64,000 nt of DNA from an uncultured Clostridia bacterium (GTDB taxonomy: Bacteria; Bacillota; Clostridia; Oscillospirales; Ruminococcaceae): positions 1-64,000 of the forward strand of contig CANQHA010000002.1 in NCBI GenBank assembly GCA_947623585.1. The letters run 5' to 3'. Shown one piece after another: positions 17,281-26,539 of this stretch. The notes below the pieces were generated by a model. It did not search any database, had not been told where the DNA came from, and was given only the letters and a program-made list of their open reading frames with translations. Position 1 is the first letter of the stretch, and each line of letters opens with the position of its first letter. The translations under genes were made by a program, and so were the position numbers.

Positions 17281-18780
17281 TTACACCTTTTTCACCCTCA
17301 CCGCCATATATTCCCGCCCCGGGAGGTCTACGCGGAATCTGCCCGAAAACTCTCCGACTTTCGTGACCGTCATGCCCCAAGTGTCGATGACTTCAACGCT
17401 GTATCGGTTCACATCGTCGATGTGATACCACCTGAACGCCGGGCGGTTGATACCGTAATAAAAGAGGTGGTAGCCGCTCTCCTTTTCGAGCTTCTCGTCC
17501 TCCGGCACAACACAAAGCTCGTCCCATTCCATATTTTTCGGCTTCAGGCCGCCGGCAGGAGCGTCCTCCAAAATCTTTCGCATAAAAGCTATCCTCGCGG
17601 GGCTCTCGCCCTTCAGCTCGCCGCCGTGCGCCCACCAGAGATTCTCGCCGACATAGGTCTCGCCGTGCCCGCCGTAGCCGCCCCGGCAAAGCGCCTCCCA
17701 GTGCCGTTTGACGAGCTCCTGCGCCGAAATATTGCCCCACGCGAACTGAATGTTGCCCTCATACTGCATCTCGTCGAGAACGACCGGCTTGCCGTACTGC
17801 CTGCGCCAATCGCTCGTCCCCTCGGGCGTGCGCTGAACGCTGCAATGGGTTATCCACGGGCGGGCGTGATTATAAAACTTAACACCGTTATGAATTGACC
17901 GAAGATGATCATACGGGTCGCATTCGCAGATTATCTCGGCAAAGCGTTCCCAGTCCGCCTCGGTCTTGCTTCCGATGAAGTCGTACTCATTTGCAAACGA
18001 CCACCAAATATTGCGGTGGGCGGAGAAGCGCGCTGCTATATATCGCAGATAAAGCTCATTTTGCTCTGCGCTCATCGTCGAGAAGCCCCACCTGTCATAG
18101 GGGTGAAAGAGAATTATGTCCGCCTCGATTCCGAGCCGCTGAAGCTCCGAAATGCAGTTTTCGATATGCCGAAAATGCTCGGGGTTGAACCGCGAAAAGT
18201 CCCAATTATTGCCCTCGGAGCCCGGCCCGAAGCCCCAGACGTTATCCTCGTTGACTAAATTTCCGTCGACCGGCGTGCCCTCATAGGGATAGGAGCGCGG
18301 TTCGCGCGAATTGTAACAATAGCTCTTCGGAAACACGCAGAAGCGGATTTTGTTGAACGGCGAGTTTTTGAGTGTTTCAAGCGTTTGGACGATTAGCTCG
18401 TCCGATTGCAGCTCCCAGACGTAGCAGGTCGTGCCGATCGGGTAGTAGGGCGTGCCGTCGGCGTATGCGAAGTGGAATGTGTTGCAAATCCGCACAGGGC
18501 CGTGGTTTTCGGGCGACGGAGCGGTTACCGTAAACTCGCCCGAAAAGCTCTCGACCGAGAAATTCCCCGAAACGGTGAAGCGGTATTTGCCCTCGTGCGA
18601 CGGCATGAACCGCACTTTATAGACCCCGCCGCCGTCATAGAAGCCTGCCACGGTCTTGCGCTCGCGCTCGCCCGAAAACGTCGCAGTAATGTGGTAATCC
18701 ACGAAAGGATTTTTATCCGAAAATCCCTCGCAGCTAAGCTCAAAAACGCCCCATTTTTCAACAAATTTAGTATAATTCAT
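17281..18780 (-). CDS. DUF5060-containing (DUF4038/apiosidase-like) glycoside hydrolase
   Basis: N-terminal beta domain (WGVFELSCEGFSDKNPFVDYHITATFSG...), PIGTTCYVWELQ, WWSFANEYDF, catalytic-type EMQYEGN. Confidence 0.82.
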   Translation of the reverse strand: MNYTKFVEKWGVFELSCEGFSDKNPFVDYHITATFSGERERKTVAGFYDGGGVYKVRFMPSHEGKYRFTVSGNFSVESFSGEFTVTAPSPENHGPVRICNTFHFAYADGTPYYPIGTTCYVWELQSDELIVQTLETLKNSPFNKIRFCVFPKSYCYNSREPRSYPYEGTPVDGNLVNEDNVWGFGPGSEGNNWDFSRFNPEHFRHIENCISELQRLGIEADIILFHPYDRWGFSTMSAEQNELYLRYIAARFSAHRNIWWSFANEYDFIGSKTEADWERFAEIICECDPYDHLRSIHNGVKFYNHARPWITHCSVQRTPEGTSDWRRQYGKPVVLDEMQYEGNIQFAWGNISAQELVKRHWEALCRGGYGGHGETYVGENLWWAHGGELKGESPARIAFMRKILEDAPAGGLKPKNMEWDELCVVPEDEKLEKESGYHLFYYGINRPAFRWYHIDDVNRYSVEVIDTWGMTVTKVGEFSGRFRVDLPGREYMAVRVKKV

Positions 18781-18823
18781 GGTAAGACCTCCGGCTTTTT
18801 ATATAATTATATCAAAAATCAGG

Positions 18824-20599
18824 CTAAATCGCCTCGGCTTTTATGCTCATCTCAAACCTGACGCGCTTTGCCGGCGCTTTCGGCGAAAAATCAATCAAAT
18901 AAATTATTCGCAAATCCTTCGGTCTCGGAGCAGGGCGTTCGCCAACGGCGACGTCAAAATCCTTTGCGGGATAAAGCATTACCGCGCTGCCGCCTTTGCC
19001 GTGAAGAATGATTTTATCCCCTTTGACCTCCGGCCGCGAAAAGCTCACAAAGCGCTCGACGGTTTTTATGGTATCAGATGATAAATCAAATTCATCGGTA
19101 AGAGAAATACTGCCATCAGATTGATTAAAACTCACTTTTCTTACAAGGCTTTTCAGACAGTTCAAGCTGTATGCGGGCGCAATATCCATAGCTATTCCAT
19201 GCTCGGTAATTGCGACATCTTTTGCGCAAAACTCGCTGCCCGCTCGCTGAAATTGACCGTCGATTATCGGCAGATTATGCCCCTGCGAGCCACACTCGAA
19301 CCGCTCATAGCGACCCTCGCCGAAGTAGTCGCGGTCGTAAATTCCGCTGCCGTAGTCGATGAGCACCTCGTCGCCGTTGAGGAAAAACTCGACCTGCCCG
19401 ACGTCGTTGTGGTTGTGGCTTTCGCCGTTGTGACCGGCTTTTACGGCTATTCCCGAGCGATTTGCACCACTCGAAATATACCACTGCGCGTCGAAAAAAG
19501 CATAAGCATGATAACTGTTTTCGCTAACCTTGTTATCGGTGCTCCAAACGAGATCTCGAAGCATTCCTACCCAGCGGTAGCAGGGGTCGCTGTCAAAGCT
19601 CGGGAGAAGCGGTCTCGGCAAAAATTCCGCCTCGGCGAATCGAGATTTTATATATGACGTCAGCCCCCACCACCGTGAAACGTCGCCATCGGAGCAGTCT
19701 CCGAATTTGACTATTCCTCCGAATAGAAAATAGGCCTTTTGCTGAAATAGTGCTATGTTTTTAACTCGGCTGTCTGTGAATAAGTCAATTTTATCGTTGC
19801 TAATTCTGCAAAGCATTTCGGCGTAGGCAGCGAAAAATGTAAAGCCGTAGGACCAGTACGACAGCCCTTCGGTGCCGGCTCCGTCGGCGGGGAAGCCGGA
19901 AATGTAGCTTTCCATCGCGGTTTGAAGTCTGAAAACTATTTCGGATAATTCCTCAATATCGCATAGATACATCGCTGCAATGCCAATCGCACCTCCGCAG
20001 ACCGCCGCCCAATTATTCTGCGTGTGCTCCCAGCCGAAGCTGTCTGCCAAATAGCGATTTATAACTCGTTTACGGATATTATCTCGAGCGCGTTTTACTA
20101 AGTCTTGTGACAGCAGACTTTCGTTAAGCGCGCAAATCTCCGCGAGCGCTGAAGCAGTTTCTGCTGAGAATAAATCAACAGTCGGACGGCGCTCTTCGTC
20201 AAAATCTCCCCAAATGTGCGCCGGCAGAGCCCATGTGTACTCGTCGCAAATCGCCCAAATCGCGTCCTCAAGCGCCGAAATATCCTCCTGATTTTGCCAT
20301 AGCCAAACCGCCAGCGCCAAGCACGCAAGCCGCCCGCGCCGCGAAAAATAGCTTTTCTGGTAGGTCTCACGGTCTCCGGTCAGCGAAAAAAGCCGAAATT
20401 CCGAGAATCTGAGCGGCTCGATCGGCGTGCGGCGATACTGCTCCGCCTTGACCCGAATTTCAGCGAGATAGTCGGCATAGACCTTGCCCGAAAGTATCTC
20501 CGACCGTTTCTCCTCAAGGCTTTTTGCGAGCCCCTGCGGCAGTTTGTTTTTCGGCATATCGCACAAAAATTCCTTGATTTCTTGTTGATTATAGCTCAT
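18824..20599 (-). CDS. Heparinase II/III family polysaccharide lyase
   Basis: GHNGESHNHNDVGQVEFFLNGDEVLIDYGSGIYDRDYFGEGRYERFECGSQGHNLPII. Confidence 0.88.
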   Translation of the reverse strand: MSYNQQEIKEFLCDMPKNKLPQGLAKSLEEKRSEILSGKVYADYLAEIRVKAEQYRRTPIEPLRFSEFRLFSLTGDRETYQKSYFSRRGRLACLALAVWLWQNQEDISALEDAIWAICDEYTWALPAHIWGDFDEERRPTVDLFSAETASALAEICALNESLLSQDLVKRARDNIRKRVINRYLADSFGWEHTQNNWAAVCGGAIGIAAMYLCDIEELSEIVFRLQTAMESYISGFPADGAGTEGLSYWSYGFTFFAAYAEMLCRISNDKIDLFTDSRVKNIALFQQKAYFLFGGIVKFGDCSDGDVSRWWGLTSYIKSRFAEAEFLPRPLLPSFDSDPCYRWVGMLRDLVWSTDNKVSENSYHAYAFFDAQWYISSGANRSGIAVKAGHNGESHNHNDVGQVEFFLNGDEVLIDYGSGIYDRDYFGEGRYERFECGSQGHNLPIIDGQFQRAGSEFCAKDVAITEHGIAMDIAPAYSLNCLKSLVRKVSFNQSDGSISLTDEFDLSSDTIKTVERFVSFSRPEVKGDKIILHGKGGSAVMLYPAKDFDVAVGERPAPRPKDLRIIYLIDFSPKAPAKRVRFEMSIKAEAI

Positions 20600-20712
20600 T
20601 CGCCCGCCCCCTCGCTGCTATAATAATAGCACAGGTCCGCACAAAAAATCAATATTTTGTCTTGAAAATGTTTGCAAATTATGCTACCATTTAATTGAAC
20701 GGAGGCGAGCGA

Positions 20713-21816
20713 ATGGAAGAAATTTACTGGCAGGAAGTTGCCGGGAGAATCTGCCGAAAAACGGCGGCGGTCGCGGTCGAAAGCGCCGAAAAGATACCGT
20801 ATTCGACCCAAAATGGGCGTTTTGACGACCAAACCGGCAACATTTCTTGGTGGACGAACGGCTTTTGGGCGGGGCAGCTTTGGCAGCTTTACGGCGCGTT
20901 CGGCGGCGAAAACTTGCGCGAAATCGCCGAGAAGATCGAGGGTAAACTTGACCGCGTTTTTCTCGACAGCGGGGGCATGGACCACGACAGCGGCTTTCGC
21001 TGGCTGATGACTGCGGGCGCGAATTGGCGGCTCACCGGCTCCGAGACCGCAAAAAACCGCCTTATCTTGGCGGCGAGCGACCTTGCGGGGCGTTTCAACC
21101 TTGCGGGAAATTTCATTCGCGCGTGGAACGATTCGGGCGACGGCTCGAAGGCGGGCTGGGCTATAATCGACTGCATGATGAACCTGCCGCTGCTCTATAT
21201 CGCTGCGGAAATTCTTCGCGACCCGCGCTTTTCGCAGATAGCTATCGCCCACGCCGACACCGCGATGAGGGCTTTTGTGCGGCCCGACGGCTCGGTCTGC
21301 CACATCGTCGAGTTTGACCCGATTACAGGCAAGCGCCTCGGAAGCCACGGCGGGCAAGGGTACGCCCACGGCTCGTCATGGACGCGCGGGCAGGCTTGGG
21401 GGCTGTACGGCTTCACGCTTTCATACATTCACTCAAAAAAGCGCGAATACCTCGAAACAGCCCTAAAAATCGCGGACAGGTTCATCGAGCGTATCCCCGA
21501 AAACGGCTTTATTCCGGTCGATTTCGACCAACCGCCCGAGCCTTGGTATGAGGACTCGACCGCCGCCGCGATAGCCGCCTGCGGGCTTTTGGAGCTCTCG
21601 AAATTCTCGGGCGAAAAATATCGCGAAACGGCGGAAATGCTGCTCAGAAACCTTGTTGAGAACCGCTGCCGATTCGACCTCGGCTGCGACAATATTCTCG
21701 AAAAATGCACCGCCGCCTACCACGATTCGTGGCACGAGGGCGCGATAATTTACGGCGACTATTTCCTGACCGAGGCGGCGCTGAAGCTCTGCGGGAGGGA
21801 GACGTTTTTATGGTGA
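20713..21816 (+). CDS. Glycoside hydrolase family 88 (unsaturated glucuronyl hydrolase)
   Basis: GGMDHDSGFRWLMTAGANWRLTG, HGGQGYAHGSSWTRGQAWGLYGF; GGAGG RBS. Confidence 0.93.
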   Translation: MEEIYWQEVAGRICRKTAAVAVESAEKIPYSTQNGRFDDQTGNISWWTNGFWAGQLWQLYGAFGGENLREIAEKIEGKLDRVFLDSGGMDHDSGFRWLMTAGANWRLTGSETAKNRLILAASDLAGRFNLAGNFIRAWNDSGDGSKAGWAIIDCMMNLPLLYIAAEILRDPRFSQIAIAHADTAMRAFVRPDGSVCHIVEFDPITGKRLGSHGGQGYAHGSSWTRGQAWGLYGFTLSYIHSKKREYLETALKIADRFIERIPENGFIPVDFDQPPEPWYEDSTAAAIAACGLLELSKFSGEKYRETAEMLLRNLVENRCRFDLGCDNILEKCTAAYHDSWHEGAIIYGDYFLTEAALKLCGRETFLW

Positions 21817-22616
21817 GCGGAGCGGCAACGCTGAATGTTTGGCTTGCTGCCGAGAAAACGGCGGATAAAATCGCGGAGATTCTCGGCGACAATCTTGCGG
21901 CTGTCTATCTTTACGGCTCATGCACGCTCGGGGATTTTCGGCTCTGGTGGAGCGATATCGACATTCTTGTTCTGACCGAGGCTTCAATTTCAGATGAGCA
22001 CGCCGAAAGGCTCGTGGGGCTTCGTCAGGAGATGTCGGAAGAATCGGGCGACGCGATTTACCGTTGCTTTGAGGGCGGAATGCTTTCGCTCAACGCGTTT
22101 ATCGGCGGGCTTTCCGATAGGGTCGTTTATTGGGGCACGAGCGGTCAGCGAATCGCCGACAGTTACAGCTTCGACGCTTTTTGCCGAAAGGAGCTTATCG
22201 AAAGCGGGCGGCTTTTGCGCGGGCGGGATATCAGAAATATGCTCGCCCTGCCCGACTATTCCGAAATCGCGGAAAACGTGCGTCGGCACTATGATTCGAT
22301 ACGAAAATACTCACATCTTTCGGGCAAAAGCATTTATTCTTTCGGGTGGATTTTGGACATCGCGCGGGGAATCTATACGCTTCGCACCGGAAAGATAATT
22401 TCAAAAACCGCGGCCGGGGAATGGGCGCTTAAAAACAATATTTTTGACGACGACGGCGCGCTGAAAACCGTCCTCGAGGTCAGAAAAGACCCGCAGAAGT
22501 TTTACAAAAGCGCTGAGCTTCAAGAGGCGGCGGCAGAACTTGACCCGACAATCCAGCGTTACGCCGATGTTTTAGAGGACGAAATCAGAAATTTTTTTGA
22601 CCGCATGGAGGACTGA
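21810..22616 (+). CDS. Nucleotidyltransferase-domain protein (aminoglycoside adenylyltransferase AadA-like)
   Basis: VYLYGSCTLGDFRLWWSDIDILVL (GS...DxD); start overlaps the GH88 stop. Confidence 0.8.
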   Translation: MVSGAATLNVWLAAEKTADKIAEILGDNLAAVYLYGSCTLGDFRLWWSDIDILVLTEASISDEHAERLVGLRQEMSEESGDAIYRCFEGGMLSLNAFIGGLSDRVVYWGTSGQRIADSYSFDAFCRKELIESGRLLRGRDIRNMLALPDYSEIAENVRRHYDSIRKYSHLSGKSIYSFGWILDIARGIYTLRTGKIISKTAAGEWALKNNIFDDDGALKTVLEVRKDPQKFYKSAELQEAAAELDPTIQRYADVLEDEIRNFFDRMED

Positions 22617-22618
22617 TT

Positions 22619-23407
22619 ATGAACATTACCGAACTTTTTTCGCTTAAGGGCAGAACGGCGCTCGTGACGGGCGCGGCATACGGAATAGGCTTTGCTATCG
22701 CCGAGGCGCTCGGCTCTGCGGGGGCTGAGATCGCCTTTTGCTGCCGCTCAGAGGAGCACCTTAAAACCGCGCTCGAGGGTTACTCGGCAAGGGGGATTTC
22801 GGCTCGCGGATTTATCTGCGACGTTACCGACGAGGCGCAGGTTGCGAACATGGTCAAAGAAATCGGCGGGGTGGATATTTTAGTCAACAACGCGGGCATC
22901 ATCAAGCGTATACCTATGGCCGAAATGAGCGCCGAGGATTTTCGCGAGGTGGTAGACGTCGACCTGACCGCGCCGTTTATCTGCTCAAAGGCCGTGATCC
23001 CCGATATGATAAAGCGCGGCGGCGGAAAGATAATCAACATATGCTCGATGATGTCTGAACTCGGCCGCGAAACGGTCTCCGCCTATGCCTCGGCAAAGGG
23101 CGGGCTGAAAATGCTCACAAAAAACATCGCCTCGGAGTACGGGCGGTTCAACATTCAGTGCAACGGCATCGGCCCGGGCTATATCGCTACGCCCCAGACC
23201 GCGCCGCTTCGCGAGCTTCAGTCCGACGGCTCGCGACACCCGTTCGATCGCTTCATCATCTCAAAAACCCCCGCCGAGAGATGGGGCGAGCCCGAGGACC
23301 TTGCAGGCGCGGCGGTTTTTCTCGCCTCGCGAGCATCGGACTTCGTGAACGGCCAGATTTTATATGTAGACGGCGGGATTTTGGCATACATCGGCAAACA
23401 ACCCTGA
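22619..23407 (+). CDS. SDR oxidoreductase (gluconate/2-keto-3-deoxygluconate dehydrogenase-like, KduD/DhuD type)
   Basis: RTALVTGAAYGIGFAIAEAL, NNAGI, YASAKGGLKMLTK, DGGILAYIG. Confidence 0.9.
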   Translation: MNITELFSLKGRTALVTGAAYGIGFAIAEALGSAGAEIAFCCRSEEHLKTALEGYSARGISARGFICDVTDEAQVANMVKEIGGVDILVNNAGIIKRIPMAEMSAEDFREVVDVDLTAPFICSKAVIPDMIKRGGGKIINICSMMSELGRETVSAYASAKGGLKMLTKNIASEYGRFNIQCNGIGPGYIATPQTAPLRELQSDGSRHPFDRFIISKTPAERWGEPEDLAGAAVFLASRASDFVNGQILYVDGGILAYIGKQP

Positions 23408-23414
23408 CAGAAAG

Positions 23415-23466
23415 CAGAGGTCAGAGGTCAGATATCAGAAAAACAGACGGCAGAAGTCGGAATTAA
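23415..23466 (+). repeat. Degenerate CAGANNT heptad tandem tract
   Basis: CAGAGGT CAGAGGT CAGATAT CAGAAAAA CAGACGG CAGAAGT CGGAATT. Confidence 0.6.
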
Positions 23467-23482
23467 GAAAGGTTGATCAGTC

Positions 23483-24121
23483 ATGAAAATCGCACTTATT
23501 GCAGAAAACAGTCAGGCGGCGAAGAACGAGCTCATCGAAAAAGCGCTTAAAAAGGCAGTCGAGCCGATGGGTCACACCGTTCGCAACTACGGTATGCACG
23601 GCCCCGACGACGCGCAGCTCACTTATGTGCAGATAGGAATTTTGGCGGCGGTGCTTCTCAACAGCGGGGCGGCGGATTACGTCATCACCGGCTGCGGCAC
23701 CGGCGAGGGCGCGATGCTCGCCTGCAACAGCTTTCCGGGCGTTATTTGCGGCCACATCGAGGACCCGCTCGACGCCTATACCTTCTCGCAGATAAACGAC
23801 GGCAACGCGATCGCGATACCCTTTGCAAAGGGCTTCGGCTGGGGCGCCGAACTGAACCTCGAGTACATTTTTGAGAAGTTGTTCTCCGAGCCGTCGGGGC
23901 AGGGCTACCCCCGCGAGCGGGCCGAACCCGAGCAGCGAAACAAGCGGATCTTAGACGATGTAAGAGCAGCGGCGTTTCGCCCTCTTGATGAAATTCTTCG
24001 CAGTCTCGACCCCGAGCTCGTGAGGGGCGCGCTTGACAGAGAAAGCGTGCGCGAGTATTTCTTTGATGATTGCAAGTGCGAGAAACTGCGCCGGTCAGTG
24101 TCCGAGATTTTGGAGAGTTGA
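23483..24121 (+). CDS. RpiB/LacAB-family sugar isomerase (DhuI-like)
   Basis: VITGCGTGEGAMLACNSFPGVICGHIEDPLDAYTFSQINDGNAIAIPFAKGFGWGAE. Confidence 0.82.
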   Translation: MKIALIAENSQAAKNELIEKALKKAVEPMGHTVRNYGMHGPDDAQLTYVQIGILAAVLLNSGAADYVITGCGTGEGAMLACNSFPGVICGHIEDPLDAYTFSQINDGNAIAIPFAKGFGWGAELNLEYIFEKLFSEPSGQGYPRERAEPEQRNKRILDDVRAAAFRPLDEILRSLDPELVRGALDRESVREYFFDDCKCEKLRRSVSEILES

Positions 24122-24197
24122 AACGGAATTGATAAAAAGTTATATCCGGCGGATCTTCTAAGCGGCGGCGACGTGACGCTTACAATTCAATGAGGGA

Positions 24198-24971
24198 GTG
24201 AAGAAAATGCTCGGGGTTTATTTCAGCGGCACGGGGAACACGAAGCATTGCGTCGAAAAACTGACAGCTTTGCTCGAAAAAACTGCAGCAGTCCTGCCTT
24301 TGGAAACATCAAACATAATTGAGCAAATCAAAAATAATGACACCGTAATATTCGGATATCCGGTTCAATTTTCAAACGCGCCGTATATGGTCAGGGATTT
24401 TATCCGGAAAAACTGTGGGCTCTGGAACGGCAAAAAGATACTCTGCGTTGCCACAATGGGCGCGTTCAGCGGCGACGGCGCAGGCTGCTCCGCGCGGCTT
24501 TTCAGAAAGTACGGCGCCGTGGTTTTGGGCGGAGTTCATCTTAAAATGCCGGATTCCGTGTGCGACAGCAAGCTGCTGAAAAAGAGCGTCGAGCAAAACA
24601 GGGAAATTATCCGTCAGGCAGATAAAAAGATCGAGCGTGTCGCAGAATGCTTCAAAAGCGGCAGCTACCCCAAAGACGGCATCACGCTCGCCGCACATAT
24701 TATCGGGCTTTTCGGGCAGAGGCTGTGGTTTTACAAAAAGACTGCGGGCTATACCGATAAGCTGAAAATCAGCTCTGCCTGTGCAGGCTGCGGGCTGTGT
24801 GCCTCGCTCTGCCCTATGGAGAATATATCAATCTCAAACGGCGTGGCGGTCGCGGCGGACAGGTGCACGATGTGTTATCGCTGCATCAGCCGCTGCCCGG
24901 AAAAGGCTATCACGCTGCTTGGCGACGAAGTTGTGGAGCAGTGTGGGTTTGAGAGATATGCAAAAGGATAG
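24198..24971 (+). CDS. EFR1-type flavodoxin-ferredoxin fusion protein
   Basis: VYFSGTGNTKHCVEKL flavodoxin-like start; two 4Fe-4S motifs CAGCGLCASLCP and CTMCYRCISRCP. Confidence 0.9.
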   Translation: MKKMLGVYFSGTGNTKHCVEKLTALLEKTAAVLPLETSNIIEQIKNNDTVIFGYPVQFSNAPYMVRDFIRKNCGLWNGKKILCVATMGAFSGDGAGCSARLFRKYGAVVLGGVHLKMPDSVCDSKLLKKSVEQNREIIRQADKKIERVAECFKSGSYPKDGITLAAHIIGLFGQRLWFYKKTAGYTDKLKISSACAGCGLCASLCPMENISISNGVAVAADRCTMCYRCISRCPEKAITLLGDEVVEQCGFERYAKG

Positions 24972-25278
24972 GGGGCGTTTTGCTCAGCCGATGTTTGTCA
25001 GCGAATACGGCGGCATGAGATGGAATAAGTCCCAAAATTCGGACGCTTGGGGCTACGGCGACGCCCCGAAGACCGAGGAAGAATTTCTTAGCCGCCTTAA
25101 AGGTCTGACCGACGCGATCATGGATAACCCGAGCATTTTCGGGCTTTGCTATACCCAGCTTTACGACGTCGAGCAGGAAGCGAACGGGCTGTATACCTAT
25201 CAGAGGGAGCCGAAGTTCGGGGAGGAGATAATGGAGAGGATAAGGCGGATTTTTGAGGGGAAGGCGGGGGTGGAATGA
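24970..25278 (+). pseudogene. 3' remnant of a glycoside hydrolase family 2 gene
   Basis: FAQPMFVSEYGGMRWN...GYGDAPKTEEEFLSRLKGLTDAIMDNPSIFGLCYTQLYDVEQEANGLYTYQREPKF is a GH2 C-terminal catalytic segment with no N-terminal part. Confidence 0.75.
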
Positions 25279-25349
25279 GGGGAGTTTCCCTTAGGGCAGG
25301 GGGGTGAGAGGGTGAGGAAGGCGGGAAAAGTGCCCCACGTTCAAGTGGG

Positions 25350-25568
25350 AAAAGGTATTCCCATTTTCCTTGCGGGAAATGGGAATGCTATTTGAGCCAC
25401 CCCACCCTCACCGGGGTTTGTAGTGAAGCACTACATGGCAAAGCCCCCGCCCCTTGAGGGGCGGGGGCTCTCAAACTTAGCTGTTCCGCATGAAGTTTTG
25501 CGGGGGTGGGGTGACTTAAAATAGTATGAAATCTTTACCTCGTGAGAGGGAAAGATTGAATACCTTTT
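25350..25568. repeat. Composite palindromic element, copy D
   Basis: AAAAGGTATTCCCATTTTCCTTGCGGGAAATGGGAATGCTA ... GCCCCCGCCCCTTGAGGGGCGGGGGC ... GACTTAAAATAGTATGAAATCTTTACCTCGTGAGAGGGAAAGATTGAATACCTTTT. Confidence 0.9.
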
Positions 25569-25726
25569 TACAGCTTAGTTCGGCTCATTCGCAACTTTCG
25601 TCTCATCTCGCTTTCCCTCAGTTTGCACCTGCCCGCACTTGGCTCGTGGCGAACCCGCCTCAACGCACAAACATCAAAAAAGCAGCCCTCGGGCTGCTTC
25701 CTTTTCATTCAATCCTCTGCCTCGCT

Positions 25727-26230
25727 TCACGCCTTTTCGCAGCACGCCGCGATGTAGCCCTTGACCTCCTTCGGGTCGATGCCGAGCGCGAAGCCGAATT
25801 CGTTATATAGCATATCCTCGGCGATCTTGAAAAACTTCATGTCCACCGCGGGCATATTCTTCTTGATGAGCGCAAATTCGCGCTGCTTCTCAAAGACATA
25901 CTTAATCACGCTTATCAGCTTGCGGCATTCATATGAGCGCACAAGCTCACGATAAAACACGTTCGCCAGCTTTGCATCCTTCGGAACGTCGAGGTCGGAT
26001 TCGATCTCGCTTATTCCGCCGATGAGCTCCTCGGCCTGATTTTTTGTGATCACCTTTCTCATCAAAATCGTCGAATCGACAGGCGTATAAATCTTCCCGT
26101 GGCGATACACCGGAGAAAGCGTATAATAGCTTTTCTGTCTGTCAAGTCCCGCAATATCGGGGTGGCCGATCTCCTCGATTCGGCAGACTCCCTCGCTGCC
26201 ATAGACCACATAATCGTTCACACAAAACAT
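25727..26230 (-). CDS. CarD-family transcriptional regulator
   Basis: MFCVNDYVVYGSEGVCRIEEIGHPDIAG...KSYYTLSPVY...IYTPVDS. Confidence 0.9.
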   Translation of the reverse strand: MFCVNDYVVYGSEGVCRIEEIGHPDIAGLDRQKSYYTLSPVYRHGKIYTPVDSTILMRKVITKNQAEELIGGISEIESDLDVPKDAKLANVFYRELVRSYECRKLISVIKYVFEKQREFALIKKNMPAVDMKFFKIAEDMLYNEFGFALGIDPKEVKGYIAACCEKA

Positions 26231-26539
26231 AATTACCTCGTAATTTTCCGCCGCCCCCGGCGTTCAATGTCTGCTTTTATCACAGCTTGATTATAGCATA
26301 AACAGCTAAAAAAATAAAGCATTTTTTTGGAAAAACCTGAAAAATCGGCTTTGTTCACAATCAGGGCTGATAATTTATTGTGCAATATTGACTAATATTA
26401 ACAGTAACTTTTTTGCACTTTAACGGTGCAAAGAGAGAAAAAACGGCATAATCTTGCAAACCGAAGAAAAATGTGGTATCATATATATGTATCGGCCGAG
26501 AACCAAGCCGCGCCGAGAATTTTAAAGGAGGGCTTTTAA

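Noticed and set aside
21810-22616. Acquired antibiotic-resistance cassette
   Set aside because: No attC, integrase or IS is present and the gene is tightly embedded in a catabolic operon; called only as an AadA-like nucleotidyltransferase.
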